A stretch of 64,000 nt of DNA from Methanoculleus bourgensis MS2. GTDB lineage: Archaea > Halobacteriota > Methanomicrobia > Methanomicrobiales > Methanoculleaceae. The position numbers were made by a program, and so were the translations under genes. The stretch covers positions 2,170,001 through 2,234,000 of the forward strand of contig NC_018227.2 in assembly GCF_000304355.2 (NCBI RefSeq), in the 5' to 3' direction. The stretch's first letter is position 1, and each line of letters starts with the position of its first letter. Shown piece after piece: positions 34,346 to 44,282 of the stretch. The notes under the pieces were generated by a model. The model did not search any database and had not been told where the DNA came from. It was given only the letters and a program-made list of their open reading frames with translations.

Positions 34346-35267
34346 TCCGGTCAGCGCCCGTGACCGCAGGCCCCGGCACCGTCTCGTTGAAGAGCAGGAA
34401 CTCGACCCGGTTGTAGTCGGGCGACGGGACCGTGAAGTTCCAGACCACCTCCCTGGTCTCGTTATGGGGCACCGCGAGCGTGAACTGGTCCAGGGGCTCG
34501 GCCGCGTGGATCGTCGAGGTGTTCGTCCGGGCATCAAACGTCTGGTTGAGGAGGAGCGCCTCGACCGTGTAGTTGATCTCCCGGTACTCGTGGTTCCCGA
34601 CCCCGACGATCAGGGTCTGGGTTGAGTTGGCCGCAAAATCGGTCGGGTAATCGGCGGCCTTCCCGCCCGGCCCGAGGATGTAGAACTCGGTGAAGTGCTC
34701 CCCCTCTTTTGGCACCGCGATGACGTAGGCGGTTGTGGCGACCGCCACGACGATAGAGACCAGGAGCAGAGCCGAGAGCCCCCGGTCGAGCGGGGTGGCC
34801 TCAGGGTCGAAGAGTTCATTCCGGGCGGCGCCGAGCATCTCCCGGGCCGGGACCGAGAACCGCTCGCCGGCCGGGAGGAGGAGACGCCGGTACCACGCGA
34901 TCCCGACCATCGCGAGGGTGAAGAGCGTGAGCGAGGTAAGGATGGGGTCGAGCCTGATCCCCCAGGGGGTGTAGTTCAGCGCAAGCCCGATGAGGGGGCT
35001 GACTGCGATCGAGAGCCCGAACGAGAGCGCGACCCGCTCGATACCGTCGAGGTCGTCCCGTGCCGGAAAGAGTGCGGCGATCAGGGCGTAGCCGGGGATG
35101 AAGAGGACCATCGCCACGCCAAAGAGGATCCGGAGGAGACTCTCGTTCAGTACCGGGACGTAGACACACGAGATGGTCGCGATTGTTGCGAGCAGGATCG
35201 CGATGAGGTCGCCGGGGCGGTCCCCGGCGGCCTCCGCGATTAGCGGTCGTTGATCGTGGGCATCCAT
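34293..35267 (-). CDS. DUF1616 membrane protein
   Basis: 324 residues from the ATG at 35267 (a GTG at 35297 overlaps the upstream gene). Four hydrophobic helices in the N-terminal half, with the DUF1616 signature GVAMVLFIPGYALIAALFPA, RVALSFGLSIAVSPLIGLAL, NYTPWGI. After a fifth helix (GLSALLLVSIVVAVATTAYV) comes an extracytoplasmic beta domain with FTEFYILGPGGKAADYPTDF and N-glycosylation-like sites (NQT, NET, NFT). DUF1616 proteins occur near archaeal surface-glycan and surface-protein genes; role unknown. Confidence 0.85.
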   Translation of the reverse strand: MDAHDQRPLIAEAAGDRPGDLIAILLATIATISCVYVPVLNESLLRILFGVAMVLFIPGYALIAALFPARDDLDGIERVALSFGLSIAVSPLIGLALNYTPWGIRLDPILTSLTLFTLAMVGIAWYRRLLLPAGERFSVPAREMLGAARNELFDPEATPLDRGLSALLLVSIVVAVATTAYVIAVPKEGEHFTEFYILGPGGKAADYPTDFAANSTQTLIVGVGNHEYREINYTVEALLLNQTFDARTNTSTIHAAEPLDQFTLAVPHNETREVVWNFTVPSPDYNRVEFLLFNETVPGPAVTGADRINASYRDLHLWVRVRPV

Positions 35268-35278
35268 GGGTTGGTCTG

Positions 35279-36448
35279 TCAGGCTCTTCTCCCCCACGCA
35301 AGCATCAAGATTGCGCAGGCAAGGACCGGGAGGAGGGGGGCTAGGGGGGTTGCCGCCGGCGTCGTCGCCACGGGAGTGGTTGTGGTGGTGGTCGTGGTGG
35401 TGGTCGTTGTCGCCGTCTGGGTCGGCACCTGGGCCGGGACAAGGACGACGTAGGACCCGCCCCGGGAGATCGTGGCCGTGATCCGGTCGCCCTCGATCCT
35501 CGATGGGACCGCCGACCAGGCCCCGTTCTCGTACTGCGCGATCGTCGCCGCGGTCTCGGCCGACGGGAGGGAGAAGGAGAGGACCGCAGGAGAGCCGAAG
35601 ACCCGGTCAGCGGGGGTCACGGCATAGATGCGCCCGGCCGCGGACCAGCCGGGAGGGATAGCGCCCTCGAAGGGGCGCGAGAGGAGCCCGGCCCCGTCGA
35701 TATCGGTCCCGGTGAGGGAGACCTTTCCGTCGACAGAGGAGGTCGTCGCGGGGGCGGGGGTGGAGGAGCCGGAGGAGCCGCTGCTGCCGCTGGAACCTGA
35801 GGAGTCGCCGTTACCGCCGTTCCCACCGTTACCGCCCGGGGAAGGGGTCTCGGTCTCCACCGGAGCCGACCCGATGGCGATCTTCTGGGAGAGCGCTTCG
35901 GACCCGTCGATATAGACCGCGACCGTCGCGGTGCCGCTCTCAACACCATCGAGGGCAAAGGAGATCGTGCCGTTGTCGGGCCCCTTCTTCTTGCCCGTCA
36001 TCTCCACCTTGGTGACGATGCTCCCGGCTGCAGCCTTCCCGGTGAGGGTGACGGCATCGAGGGTTCCACGGGGGAGGTTGCGGGGCTGGCTGATCCAGAG
36101 TTCGCCGTCCTTATTTGCGGTATAATTCATGGAGACAGAACCCCCGTCCGGGAGCTCTGCCGCGAGCATGGTCCAGTTTGTGCCCTTTGTGTACGCGTTC
36201 ACCTCTCCCTGGTCGAGGGCGAAGGGAAGGGTGAGGTCGCGGGCCCTGAAGGAGAAGGTATCCCCTGCGGTTACGTCAAACTCCGCGCTGATGCCGAGGG
36301 TGAATGTAGCATTCTCAGAGAGGTCCTTTACGTTCACGGTGACCGTATCCCCCGGATCGATCGTTGTGGGGGTTATGGTGACCGAAGCCGCTGTCGCGGC
36401 CGGGATCATGAGGAGGAGCAGGATTAAAAGTACACTGGATTTGTTCAT
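35279..36448 (-). CDS. Exported surface protein with Ser/Gly and poly-Thr linkers
   Basis: 389 residues. Signal peptide 1-20 (SSVLLILLLLMIPAATAA), a beta-rich domain 22-190 with TITPTTIDPGDTVTVNVKDL, a Gly/Ser linker (about 205-235), a second beta domain, a run of 12 Thr encoded mostly by ACC (about 345-360), and a C-terminal helix LAPLLPVLACAILMLAWGRR. The tail looks like an archaeal sorting or anchor signal but lacks the PGF motif. The likely role is a glycosylated cell-wall-anchored protein; the Thr-rich stalk would be O-glycosylated. It ends just before DUF1616 on the same strand. Confidence 0.8.
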   Translation of the reverse strand: MNKSSVLLILLLLMIPAATAASVTITPTTIDPGDTVTVNVKDLSENATFTLGISAEFDVTAGDTFSFRARDLTLPFALDQGEVNAYTKGTNWTMLAAELPDGGSVSMNYTANKDGELWISQPRNLPRGTLDAVTLTGKAAAGSIVTKVEMTGKKKGPDNGTISFALDGVESGTATVAVYIDGSEALSQKIAIGSAPVETETPSPGGNGGNGGNGDSSGSSGSSGSSGSSTPAPATTSSVDGKVSLTGTDIDGAGLLSRPFEGAIPPGWSAAGRIYAVTPADRVFGSPAVLSFSLPSAETAATIAQYENGAWSAVPSRIEGDRITATISRGGSYVVLVPAQVPTQTATTTTTTTTTTTTPVATTPAATPLAPLLPVLACAILMLAWGRRA

Positions 36449-36645
36449 AGTAGGAAATCTCCTGTTGTTGGGTAGGATATAGTGATTTCTGGAAATAAAA
36501 AAGGTTTATGAAACGATTGGCATGATCCGCGCCGTCAAAAACGGCATGGTTTCTCCGGAGAACATGGGGCAAGATGTTGGGGTGTCGTCTCCACCGGCCT
36601 GAAGGGCTGTTTCCACCCCCGGCGCAGGCACCATCTGATGGGGTT

Positions 36646-36770
36646 GGTGGAGCATTGCACCTAATCTCTGCGGGTCCTGGTACAGATCACCACCTCACGC
36701 GCTCTCGCGCGAAGGAGGGCATAACAATCCCACGGGCTTCGCGAACTTCCGCGCGAGAGCGCGTGAGGCA
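36646..36770. repeat. Palindromic MITE-like element, copy 2
   Basis: Begins GTGGAGCATTGCACCTAAT, continues TGCGGGTCCTGGTACAGATC, and contains a 19-bp perfect inverted repeat at 36693-36711 and 36750-36768 (CCTCACGCGCTCTCGCGCG and complement). The same family as the copies at 31.9, 36.9 and 37.1 kb. Confidence 0.75.
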
Positions 36771-36904
36771 TTATCCCCTCCCTGTACTGAAGACTGACGC
36801 GGAAGTACGTGGGAGAATTCGTGGGGCGGAGCCTTACGCTGCATGAGTGAAAACAACCTGATCCCCGGGTGAGCCGGGCAGGGGACCGTGGTGGGAATCG
36901 CCCT

Positions 36905-37081
36905 AGTGGAGCATTTCATCTAATATTGTCCATGCAATACCATCTCACGCGAAGGGCGCGAAGCCGCGAAGTTCGGTTGCTGGGTGGCATAGTCCCCTTC
37001 GCGTTCTTCGCGTCTTCGCGTGAGGTGGCGATCGCTCACCCCGCATCAGGACCCGCACCATAAGGTGAAACGGTCCGCTAG
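36905..37081. repeat. Palindromic MITE-like element, copy 3 (complete)
   Basis: A 177-bp element with 16-bp imperfect terminal inverted repeats, CTAGTGGAGCATTTCA at 36905-36920 and TGAAACGGTCCGCTAG at 37066-37081. Internal arms CTCACGCGAAG (36946-36956) and CTTCGCGTGAG (37016-37026) match perfectly. The outer CTAG is palindromic and could be the insertion target. No coding capacity. Confidence 0.75.
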
Positions 37082-37140
37082 TGGAGCATTTCACCGTATC
37101 TTGCGGGTTCTGGTGCGGATCACGCGGAAGATCGCGAAGG
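37078..37140. repeat. Palindromic MITE-like element, copy 4 (left half)
   Basis: Shares its first CTAG with the right end of copy 3, then reads TGGAGCATTTCACCGTATC and GCGGGTTCTGGTGCGGATCA before homology fades near 37140. It seems to be a left half only. Confidence 0.65.
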
Positions 37141-37454
37141 AGTGTGGAGCGTTCATGGAGCAGAGCGAGAGGCTGTACGCATGAAAACAGCCTGCTCCCC
37201 ATGCTGTGGACTGTGGTGGCTATCGCCCTGGGGGTGGGGGCGAGCCTCCTCCCCGGACCCGGGGTGCGATGGAACTGAGCAGGGGAGCCCGCCCCCTCCC
37301 GAACGGGAACCGCGGACCCCGTTCTGATCTTCTCTCGGGGGTTGCGGGCGCTACCGCGCGAGTGGATGCGGTGGGCATGCCGCGCTGTTGCAGAGGTCGT
37401 CATGTACCAGATCCAAGAAATATCTTTTCCCGGGGGGTGCTTTCCGGTGGGAGC

Positions 37455-37692
37455 GGCCCGGGTCTGCTGGAGGTAAAGAGAAATGTTTTTCATAGCGCGT
37501 GGGTTAATGGTTCCCACGGATACCCGGTGCCGATCCGGTGTCCTGCGAGACTGATCACCCCAGACGAGAAGCATTCACCGACCCACGCCTGAAGTACTCC
37601 AGGTTTCGATATCACCCACTCAAACAACCTCTCTCTCGTTTTCCAGTCAGCGGGAGCGCATGACCCGGGACGGCATCATGGATGTGATGACT
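37455..37692 (+). promoter_or_regulatory. Conserved long 5' leader, copy A
   Basis: Region upstream of the NHL/dockerin gene, related to those at 48.44 and 56.43 kb. Block 1 AGAGAAATGTTTTTC is at 37477-37491; block 2 GAGAAGCATTCACCGACC lies within 37564-37583, about 110 bp before the start codon. The most divergent of the three copies. The 37141-37454 stretch before it holds no supported gene. Confidence 0.6.
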
Positions 37693-40038
37693 ATGAAGCA
37701 GATGATCTTTCTTGTAGTTGTTGTGCTGGCCGCGATGGTGCCGGCTGCGCTCGCCTCGGACGAGTACCTGGTTGAACAGGCGGACCCACCTGTGGTTCCC
37801 CTCCCCTCTGATACCCCATCGCTCCTGAACGTCCAGCAGGATTCGGGCACCCCGGAGTACACCCTCGTGATGAAGTGGGGCACGAAGGCCTACACTGAGG
37901 ACGGGGCTTTTGATACCCCAAAAGGTGTTGCGGTTGATGCTGCCGGCAACGTCTATGTGGCAGACAGAGGGAATAATCGCATCCAGAAGTTTGATAGTGA
38001 CGGAAACCTCCTCGCGAAGTGGGGGTCGCATGGCAAAGGGGATGGCGAGTTCCGACAGCCGTCAAGTATTGCGGTTGATGCTGCCGGCAACGTCTATGTA
38101 ACAGATGTAGGGAACAATCGCATCCAGATCTTTGATAGCGCCGGAAACTTCCTCATGAAGTGGGAGCCATGCGGTACCGGTGATGCGGAGTTCTGGGGGG
38201 TATGCAGTATCGCCGTCGATGTTTCCGGCAACATCTATGTAGTAAACGAAGACGATTATTACATCCAGAAGTTTGATCGTTCCGGCAAACTCCTCACGAA
38301 ATGGGGGTCACGCGGTACCGGCGAGGAGCCCTGGGAGGTGGCCGGCATCGCCGTCGATGACTCCGGGAACATCTATGCAACAGATTGGCGACATCGCTGC
38401 ATCCAGAAATTTAATAGCTCGGGCAACTTCCTCACAAAATGGGAATTACATGGTCTCGATGACGCAGTGTATGTTGCCCCGACCGGTATCGCAGTTGACA
38501 CTTCCGGCAACGTCTATGTGTACGACGTGTCTTACATCCAGAAGTTTGATAGTTCCGGCAACTTCCTCGCACAGCGGGAGTCGGGGGGATGGGTAGATGG
38601 GAGATTCCTGCCGTCTTCCTCCGCTGCCGGCATTGCGGTTGATGCTACCGGCAATATCTACGTGGCAAACAAAGACCATTGTTGCATCCAGAAGTTTGAT
38701 AGTTCCGGCAAATTCACAACGTGGGGGTTCAAAGATTCCAGAGATGGGGAGTTCCTGCGACCCTTCGATATCGCAGTTGATGCTGCCGGAAATGTCTATG
38801 TGGCAGATGAGATACATACGTGTATCCATCCGTGTATCCATAAATTCGACAGTTCTGGCAAATTTCTCACGAGGTGGGGAATACGAGGTTCCGGAAATGG
38901 GATGTTCTGGAAGGTGGCCGGCATCGCCGCCGATGACTCCGGTAACGTCTACGTAACAGATTGTCACAGTCCCCGCATCCAGAAATTCGATAGTGCCGGA
39001 AACTTCCTCATGAAGTGGGGATCATACGGTACCGGCGATGGGGAGATCTTGGGAGCATCTGGCATCAAGACTGACGCTTCTGGCAACGTCTATGTAGCAG
39101 ACCCGGGGAATGGCCGCATCCAGAAATTCAATAGTGCTGGAAATTTCCTTATGAAGTGGGGGTCATACGGTACCGGGAACGGGGAGTTCATGTGGCCGAA
39201 AGGTATCGCAGTCGATGCCTCCGGCAACATCTACGTAACAGATTATCACAGTAGCCACATCCAGAAGTTTGATAGTGCCGGGAACTTCCTTACGAAGTGG
39301 GGGTCGTATGGTAGAGGAGATGGGGAGTTCCGAAACCCATCAGGCGTTGCGATTGATGCTGCCGGAAATGTCTATGTAGCGGATAAAGAAAACCATCGCA
39401 TCCAGAAGTTTGATAGTGACGGAACCCCCCTCACGAAGTGGGGGTCGTATGGTGGGGGGGATGGCGAGTTCCGACAGCCGTCAGGTGTTGCGGTTGATGC
39501 TGCCGGCAACGTCTATGTAGCAGACCGGGGGAATGGCCGCATCCAGATGTTTGCACCACGGGCCCCAGCTCCAGTCGCTGCTTTCACCGCGAACATCACC
39601 ACCGGCACAGCGCCGCTCACTGTCCGGTTCACCGACGAGAGCATCGGTGATCCGAAGTCCTGGGCCTGGTCCTTTGGGGATGGCGGCACCAGCGACCAGC
39701 AGCACCCAACCCACGCCTACACCGCCCCCGGCAACTACACCGTCGCGCTCTCGGTGGACGACGGCCTCTCGACCGCCACAAAACCCGACTCCATCAAGGT
39801 CACCCCGGTCCTCTTCGGTGACGCCAACGGGGACGGCGAGGTCAACCAGGCCGACACCCTCCGCGTGCTCCAGCAGGTCGTGGGGATAGTGGAGCCCGAT
39901 AAGATGCCCAAACCCGGCACCGAAGAGTTCCAGAGGACCGATGTCAACCAGAATGGGGTGATCGAGGTCGGCGATGCCCTCTTCATCGCGCAGTACAACG
40001 TCGGCCTCCGGGACGTCTGGTTTGAACTGCTGGAATAA
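37693..40038 (+). CDS. Secreted NHL-repeat protein with PKD domain and type I dockerin
   Basis: 781 residues from the ATG at 37693 (earlier in-frame ATGs at 37660 and 37678 extend the signal peptide). Signal peptide: MIFLVVVVLAAMVPAALA. Twelve NHL repeats (about 60-620), each of the form GIAVDAAGNVYVADxGNNRI then QKFDS, make up two six-bladed propellers. PKD domain about 625-705 (FTDESIGDPKSWAWSFGDGG). Dockerin at 710-781 with two calcium-loop repeats, DANGDGEVNQADTLRVLQQV and DVNQNGVIEVGDALFIAQYN. The dockerin should plug into a cohesin such as those at 60.8-64 kb. The propeller probably binds a protein or glycan. Confidence 0.9.
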   Translation: MKQMIFLVVVVLAAMVPAALASDEYLVEQADPPVVPLPSDTPSLLNVQQDSGTPEYTLVMKWGTKAYTEDGAFDTPKGVAVDAAGNVYVADRGNNRIQKFDSDGNLLAKWGSHGKGDGEFRQPSSIAVDAAGNVYVTDVGNNRIQIFDSAGNFLMKWEPCGTGDAEFWGVCSIAVDVSGNIYVVNEDDYYIQKFDRSGKLLTKWGSRGTGEEPWEVAGIAVDDSGNIYATDWRHRCIQKFNSSGNFLTKWELHGLDDAVYVAPTGIAVDTSGNVYVYDVSYIQKFDSSGNFLAQRESGGWVDGRFLPSSSAAGIAVDATGNIYVANKDHCCIQKFDSSGKFTTWGFKDSRDGEFLRPFDIAVDAAGNVYVADEIHTCIHPCIHKFDSSGKFLTRWGIRGSGNGMFWKVAGIAADDSGNVYVTDCHSPRIQKFDSAGNFLMKWGSYGTGDGEILGASGIKTDASGNVYVADPGNGRIQKFNSAGNFLMKWGSYGTGNGEFMWPKGIAVDASGNIYVTDYHSSHIQKFDSAGNFLTKWGSYGRGDGEFRNPSGVAIDAAGNVYVADKENHRIQKFDSDGTPLTKWGSYGGGDGEFRQPSGVAVDAAGNVYVADRGNGRIQMFAPRAPAPVAAFTANITTGTAPLTVRFTDESIGDPKSWAWSFGDGGTSDQQHPTHAYTAPGNYTVALSVDDGLSTATKPDSIKVTPVLFGDANGDGEVNQADTLRVLQQVVGIVEPDKMPKPGTEEFQRTDVNQNGVIEVGDALFIAQYNVGLRDVWFELLE

Positions 40039-40303
40039 TCCCACCTTTTTTCCCGATCCCGGCCGGGAGGGGACCGGCAGGTGCATCCTCTCTACCGGTC
40101 CACGAGCCAGCAGTAGTTTGGCATTACGCCTGCCCCCGGTACCACGGGCCGGACAATAACGGCATGTTTATGATACCCGGCGCAAGACAGAACGTTTGCG
40201 CACGGGAGACGGCTTTAGTGTTCTCTGTCTCACGTTCAGACCCCTGCAGGCAGTATTCTGCGCAGATCCAGCCCCTTCCGGTAACGCACGAGAGGATACT
40301 CAT

Positions 40304-43300
40304 ATGATTTCAGAGCGAACGGCATTCCCGATGGTCGTCATCATGGTTCTCCTGGCTGCGCTGGTTGTTGCACCGGCAGCGGCACGGGTGGACATCAATA
40401 CCCTGGAGCCCGGTGACACGGTGTATGTAGGAGAAGAGAATCTGAACTTCGGTCCGGCCTTCGGCCCGGAACCGGTTACGAAGTTGGTCCATTTCAGCGA
40501 CCCGCCTTCAGGTCAGATTGATCGCATGATCGTGGTATCGCCCCCATTTGAACTGACCAGGAGCGATTTCGGCACAACCACTGGCACCTATTACGCCTTC
40601 AACCAGACCGCTGATGTAATCACACCGGAAAATGCCGCAGGGCACATATTCATCAATATTCCCAGCGTGACGCTCGATGTTGTGCTGAACGCATCGCGGA
40701 TGGACTCCGTGGACGGCAAATCCGTCACCCGAGATAACGTCCTGGACTTCAAGGTACTGAACAACCTCGTCGGGTTTGCAGGAGTTGCCGGTGCCCCCAC
40801 CATGAACATCGAGGTCACCCTGCCCGGTGGCGGCGTGACGGCCCAGTTCGGCGGCCTGGACCTCCGGAGCATCCCGGCGGACGGCACGACGATGCACCTA
40901 GGTGGTATCGACCTCAGGGATGCCGCGGCAGGAATCTACACCGCCCAGGCAAAATGGCCCGCTACCTCCGACTTCTATGGCAAGGGTTTTGACTCAAACA
41001 CCGTGGTCTTCGGGGTCGTCATCAGGGACCTCTCCATCTCAGCTAATAAGGATGTCGTCACACGCAGCAAGAGTTTCACCGTGACGATCACCGGGGAGGC
41101 AAAGAAGGACTACCGCCTCTTCGTCAGGGATGTCGAGGGCCTTACCCGGGGTGAGTACCCGGTGATCACGCCCGGCCAGCCGGGCATTCGTGACTACAGC
41201 CCCACCGATGTGACCGTTACAACCAACGCCGCCGGCACCCGGTCCATCCAATTTGACACCAACCAGAGCACCGGTGACTGGCGGTTCACCATCTGTGTCG
41301 AGGATCCCGATAAGCCAGGCACCTATGATGAAGTCGAGGTGAGAGTCACGAAGGGGAGCGTCACCATCACCGCCGCCGGCACCGGTGTCTACGCCATCGG
41401 CGAGGAGATCACGCTCTCTGGCACCTGCACCGAAAGCGACACCGTCTACCTCTTCCTGACCGGCCCGAACCTCCCGACCAACGGCGCTGCGCTCCTGGAC
41501 GTGACGGCCCCGGTGGAGGACGGCAAGACGGTGACCTTCACGAGAGTGGATGTCGAGGCCGACGACACCTGGTCTTACAAGTGGAACACCGCCAATGTTG
41601 GCCAGAACCTCGATGCTGGCGGCTACACGATCTATGCGGTCTCGGAGCCCCGTCGCAAGGACAACCTCATCGATGCCCGGTTCGCCACGACCTCCATCCA
41701 GTTGAGGCCCCCCTCCCTCACCGTCCGGACTTCCGGTACCACTCTTACCAGGGGCGACGACTACCAGATCGCCGGGACCGCAACGGGCGACCCGGATAGC
41801 GTCAGGATCTGGATTTTCGGTCCGAACTGCCAGAAACTCGGGGTGCTGGTGCTGGTGGAGAGCGACGGCTCCTTCGAGTACACCCTTACGGGTGCCGAGA
41901 CCAGTGACCTCATGAAAGGGCAGTATTATGTGATAATCCAGCACCCGGTGACCAACGGGTTTGACGTTATCGCTGACGGTACCATGATCAGCGGACCCGG
42001 CATAGTCTCAGTGGACCTCTCCCGCCTCCAGGCATCCGATGCGGCGATGGCGCTGACCAATGCCCTTGACTCTCCGAACGTTGATGACGTCTACATCAAG
42101 GTCACCTTCACGGTGGCGGATTCCTGGATCAGGATCGATGGGATTGGGGACCAGATCTATGGAGAAACCTTTACGGTCACCGGGACAACCCCCTATCCGA
42201 CAGGCACGGCACTGACCTACCAGATAACCGCAAAGGAAGACGGAGTAACCGTTCTCTCCGGTGAGACGGTCGTGGCCGAGAACGGAGACTGGAGTTTTGA
42301 GGTGGACACGGTCGTGATCGGGCCGGGAGTATTTACTATCCGGGTTATGTCCCTGGACAGTCAGGTCTCGACGACTGCACTCTTCGATGTCTACGACGAC
42401 ATGCTCCACCCGGTCACCCCGCCAGGGGCCACCTATCAGATAGAGAGCATCCGGGTGAACCCCCCTCTCAACGAACTCTCTCCCGGTGAGAGCCTCACCC
42501 TTGCTGGTACCATAAACGCTCCCAGGCTTGGACACCAGGGGTGCCTTGAGTTCTCTACCGATCTTGAGGATCCGGTATGGTCCTACTCGCTCGAGCGTGA
42601 TGGGGCGGTGATCTACTCTGGCTCCAGGAACTCCAGATCATTTACGTTATCGGCGTTTGAACTCGACTATGGGCAGGATATCCGAATCCTCCTCTCCCTT
42701 AACGGCATCGTGCCGCAGGGAGCAGAAGATCAGGCACTCCTCAGGATCCTTGAGCGCGACGCCGAGGGCAGGATCGTGCCGGAGAGCGAGTACCGCCTCT
42801 CGTTCACCCCATCAGGAGGCACGCCCCCATCTACTGATCTCACCCTCCACTCTGGCTGGAACTTCATCTCGGTCCCCCGGCCGCTTGTCGCCGGGAACGA
42901 CACTGCGTTGATCTTTACCTCCGTCGAGACCGGCGGCCGCTCGATCTTCCGGTATGATACCGCCGCCGGAGAATGGGTGGCACTCGCAGAAACCGATCAG
43001 ATCGCCCCCCTCGAAGGATTCTGGATATACTCAACCAAGCCCTCGACAGTCCCGCTCAACTTCTCGACTGATCCCCTGATCTCGCCGGCTAAACGCTCCC
43101 TCTCCACGGGCTGGAGCGCCATCGGGATCACCGGCACGGCCCCGGCAACAGCACGGGACGCCCTCCTTTCCGTCAACAGGGAGTGGACGACCCTGATCGG
43201 GTTTGACGCCGGAAAGCAGGCCTTCGAGACAGGGATCGTCAATGGTGGGAGCAACGACTACACCGACAGCAGGCTGGTCTACCAGGGCAAGGGCTACTGG

Positions 43301-43345
43301 CTCTACATGACCGAACCGGGCACGCTCTGCGCCATCGGGGTGTGA
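40304..43345 (+). CDS. Secreted DUF3821 surface protein
   Basis: 1013 residues from the ATG at 40304. Signal peptide 1-27 (AFPMVVIMVLLAALVVAPAA). A DUF3821 domain starts with DINTLEPGDTVYVGEENLNF (about 30-240). Next are Ig-like modules, one (about 245-390) with SKSFTVTITGEAKKDYRLFV that also occurs in the subtilase at 44.3 kb, and one (about 390-520) with TITAAGTGVYAIGEEITLSG. The C-terminal 170 residues (LHSGWNFISVPRPL and a second GWSAIGITG repeat) are a conserved tail module of methanogen surface proteins. No dockerin and no membrane anchor. Possibly an S-layer-associated protein. It is followed with 3-bp overlap or a small gap by the PKD-dockerin gene. Confidence 0.87.
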   Translation: MISERTAFPMVVIMVLLAALVVAPAAARVDINTLEPGDTVYVGEENLNFGPAFGPEPVTKLVHFSDPPSGQIDRMIVVSPPFELTRSDFGTTTGTYYAFNQTADVITPENAAGHIFINIPSVTLDVVLNASRMDSVDGKSVTRDNVLDFKVLNNLVGFAGVAGAPTMNIEVTLPGGGVTAQFGGLDLRSIPADGTTMHLGGIDLRDAAAGIYTAQAKWPATSDFYGKGFDSNTVVFGVVIRDLSISANKDVVTRSKSFTVTITGEAKKDYRLFVRDVEGLTRGEYPVITPGQPGIRDYSPTDVTVTTNAAGTRSIQFDTNQSTGDWRFTICVEDPDKPGTYDEVEVRVTKGSVTITAAGTGVYAIGEEITLSGTCTESDTVYLFLTGPNLPTNGAALLDVTAPVEDGKTVTFTRVDVEADDTWSYKWNTANVGQNLDAGGYTIYAVSEPRRKDNLIDARFATTSIQLRPPSLTVRTSGTTLTRGDDYQIAGTATGDPDSVRIWIFGPNCQKLGVLVLVESDGSFEYTLTGAETSDLMKGQYYVIIQHPVTNGFDVIADGTMISGPGIVSVDLSRLQASDAAMALTNALDSPNVDDVYIKVTFTVADSWIRIDGIGDQIYGETFTVTGTTPYPTGTALTYQITAKEDGVTVLSGETVVAENGDWSFEVDTVVIGPGVFTIRVMSLDSQVSTTALFDVYDDMLHPVTPPGATYQIESIRVNPPLNELSPGESLTLAGTINAPRLGHQGCLEFSTDLEDPVWSYSLERDGAVIYSGSRNSRSFTLSAFELDYGQDIRILLSLNGIVPQGAEDQALLRILERDAEGRIVPESEYRLSFTPSGGTPPSTDLTLHSGWNFISVPRPLVAGNDTALIFTSVETGGRSIFRYDTAAGEWVALAETDQIAPLEGFWIYSTKPSTVPLNFSTDPLISPAKRSLSTGWSAIGITGTAPATARDALLSVNREWTTLIGFDAGKQAFETGIVNGGSNDYTDSRLVYQGKGYWLYMTEPGTLCAIGV

Positions 43346-43350
43346 TACCG

Positions 43351-44115
43351 GTGAGACGGCTCCCCCTCATCCTCCTCATCGCCCTTATCGGGACGGCGTC
43401 CGCCGTCCCCCTCCTCCCCGCGGAGTTCCGGGGCTCGGTCACGATCGACGGGAGCCCGGCGCCGGCCGGGACCGTCATCACCGCCCGGATCAACGGTCAC
43501 GATTGCGGGTCGCTCACGCTCACCACTGCCGGGGTCTACGGCGGGGACGCCACGTTTGACAAGCGGCTGCTCGTCTGCGGCGGGGATGATGACATCGGGA
43601 AGACCATCGCGTTCTTTGTCGACGGCGCGAGAGCCACCGGGACAACGGTCTACACTCCGGGCACCTCGACCCGCCTCGATCTTGCGGCCACGTCAGGAGC
43701 GGGCTTCTCGGCGGATGTGACTGCCGGCCCGGCGCCGCTCACCGTCCGGTTCACCGACGAGAGCACCGGTGATCCGAAGTCCTGGTCCTGGAAATTCGGG
43801 GACGGCGGCACCTCCGCGGAGCGGAACCCGACCCACACCTACACCCTCCCCGGCACCTACACCGTGACCCTCACGGTCAGCACCGCAACCGACTCCGCCA
43901 CGCTCTCCCGACCGGACTACATCACCGTCACGATCAAGGGTGATTTCAACGGGAACGGTAAGGTCGATATCGGCGACGTCTCGAAGGTGGCCTACATGGT
44001 CGTCGGGAAAGAGCCAGCAGATCTTGCCGCCGACTTCAACGGGAACGGCGCAGTCGACATCGGGGATGCGGCGAAGATCGCCTACTACTTCGTCGGGAAG
44101 ATTGAAGCGCTGTGA
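43351..44115 (+). CDS. Secreted PKD-dockerin protein
   Basis: 254 residues from the GTG at 43351 (GTG at 43342 also possible, overlapping the previous stop). Signal peptide RRLPLILLIALIGTASA. Residues 25-110 form a small beta domain (FRGSVTIDGSPAPAGTVITA) seen in methanogen proteins linked to PKD/dockerins. PKD 113-190 (FTDESTGDPKSWSWKFGDGG). Dockerin 195-254 with DFNGNGKVDIGDVSKVAYMV and DFNGNGAVDIGDAAKIAYYF. The short domain could be a carbohydrate-binding or calcium module. Cotranscribed with the DUF3821 gene; the 3' flank (GAAGCCGATCTCCCGGAAAA) is repeated after 48.18 kb. Confidence 0.88.
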   Translation: MRRLPLILLIALIGTASAVPLLPAEFRGSVTIDGSPAPAGTVITARINGHDCGSLTLTTAGVYGGDATFDKRLLVCGGDDDIGKTIAFFVDGARATGTTVYTPGTSTRLDLAATSGAGFSADVTAGPAPLTVRFTDESTGDPKSWSWKFGDGGTSAERNPTHTYTLPGTYTVTLTVSTATDSATLSRPDYITVTIKGDFNGNGKVDIGDVSKVAYMVVGKEPADLAADFNGNGAVDIGDAAKIAYYFVGKIEAL

Positions 44116-44282
44116 GGGGAGAAGCCGATCTCCCGGAAAACATCCGTGAGGTGACGGCTCAGGCTGAACCGGGGGGGAGCACAAGGCCGGACCCGGGTCT
44201 TCTCCCCCCGGACCGCGGCAGATATCGGCCCGCGCGATCAATCCGGCCCCAAGGTGAAAACCCTACCCGGAGCACCCAACCG

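Noticed and set aside
35385-35420. GGT/ACC trinucleotide run as a possible microsatellite switch
   Set aside because: It encodes the poly-Thr stalk in frame; triplet changes would only alter stalk length, so no on/off switching is expected.
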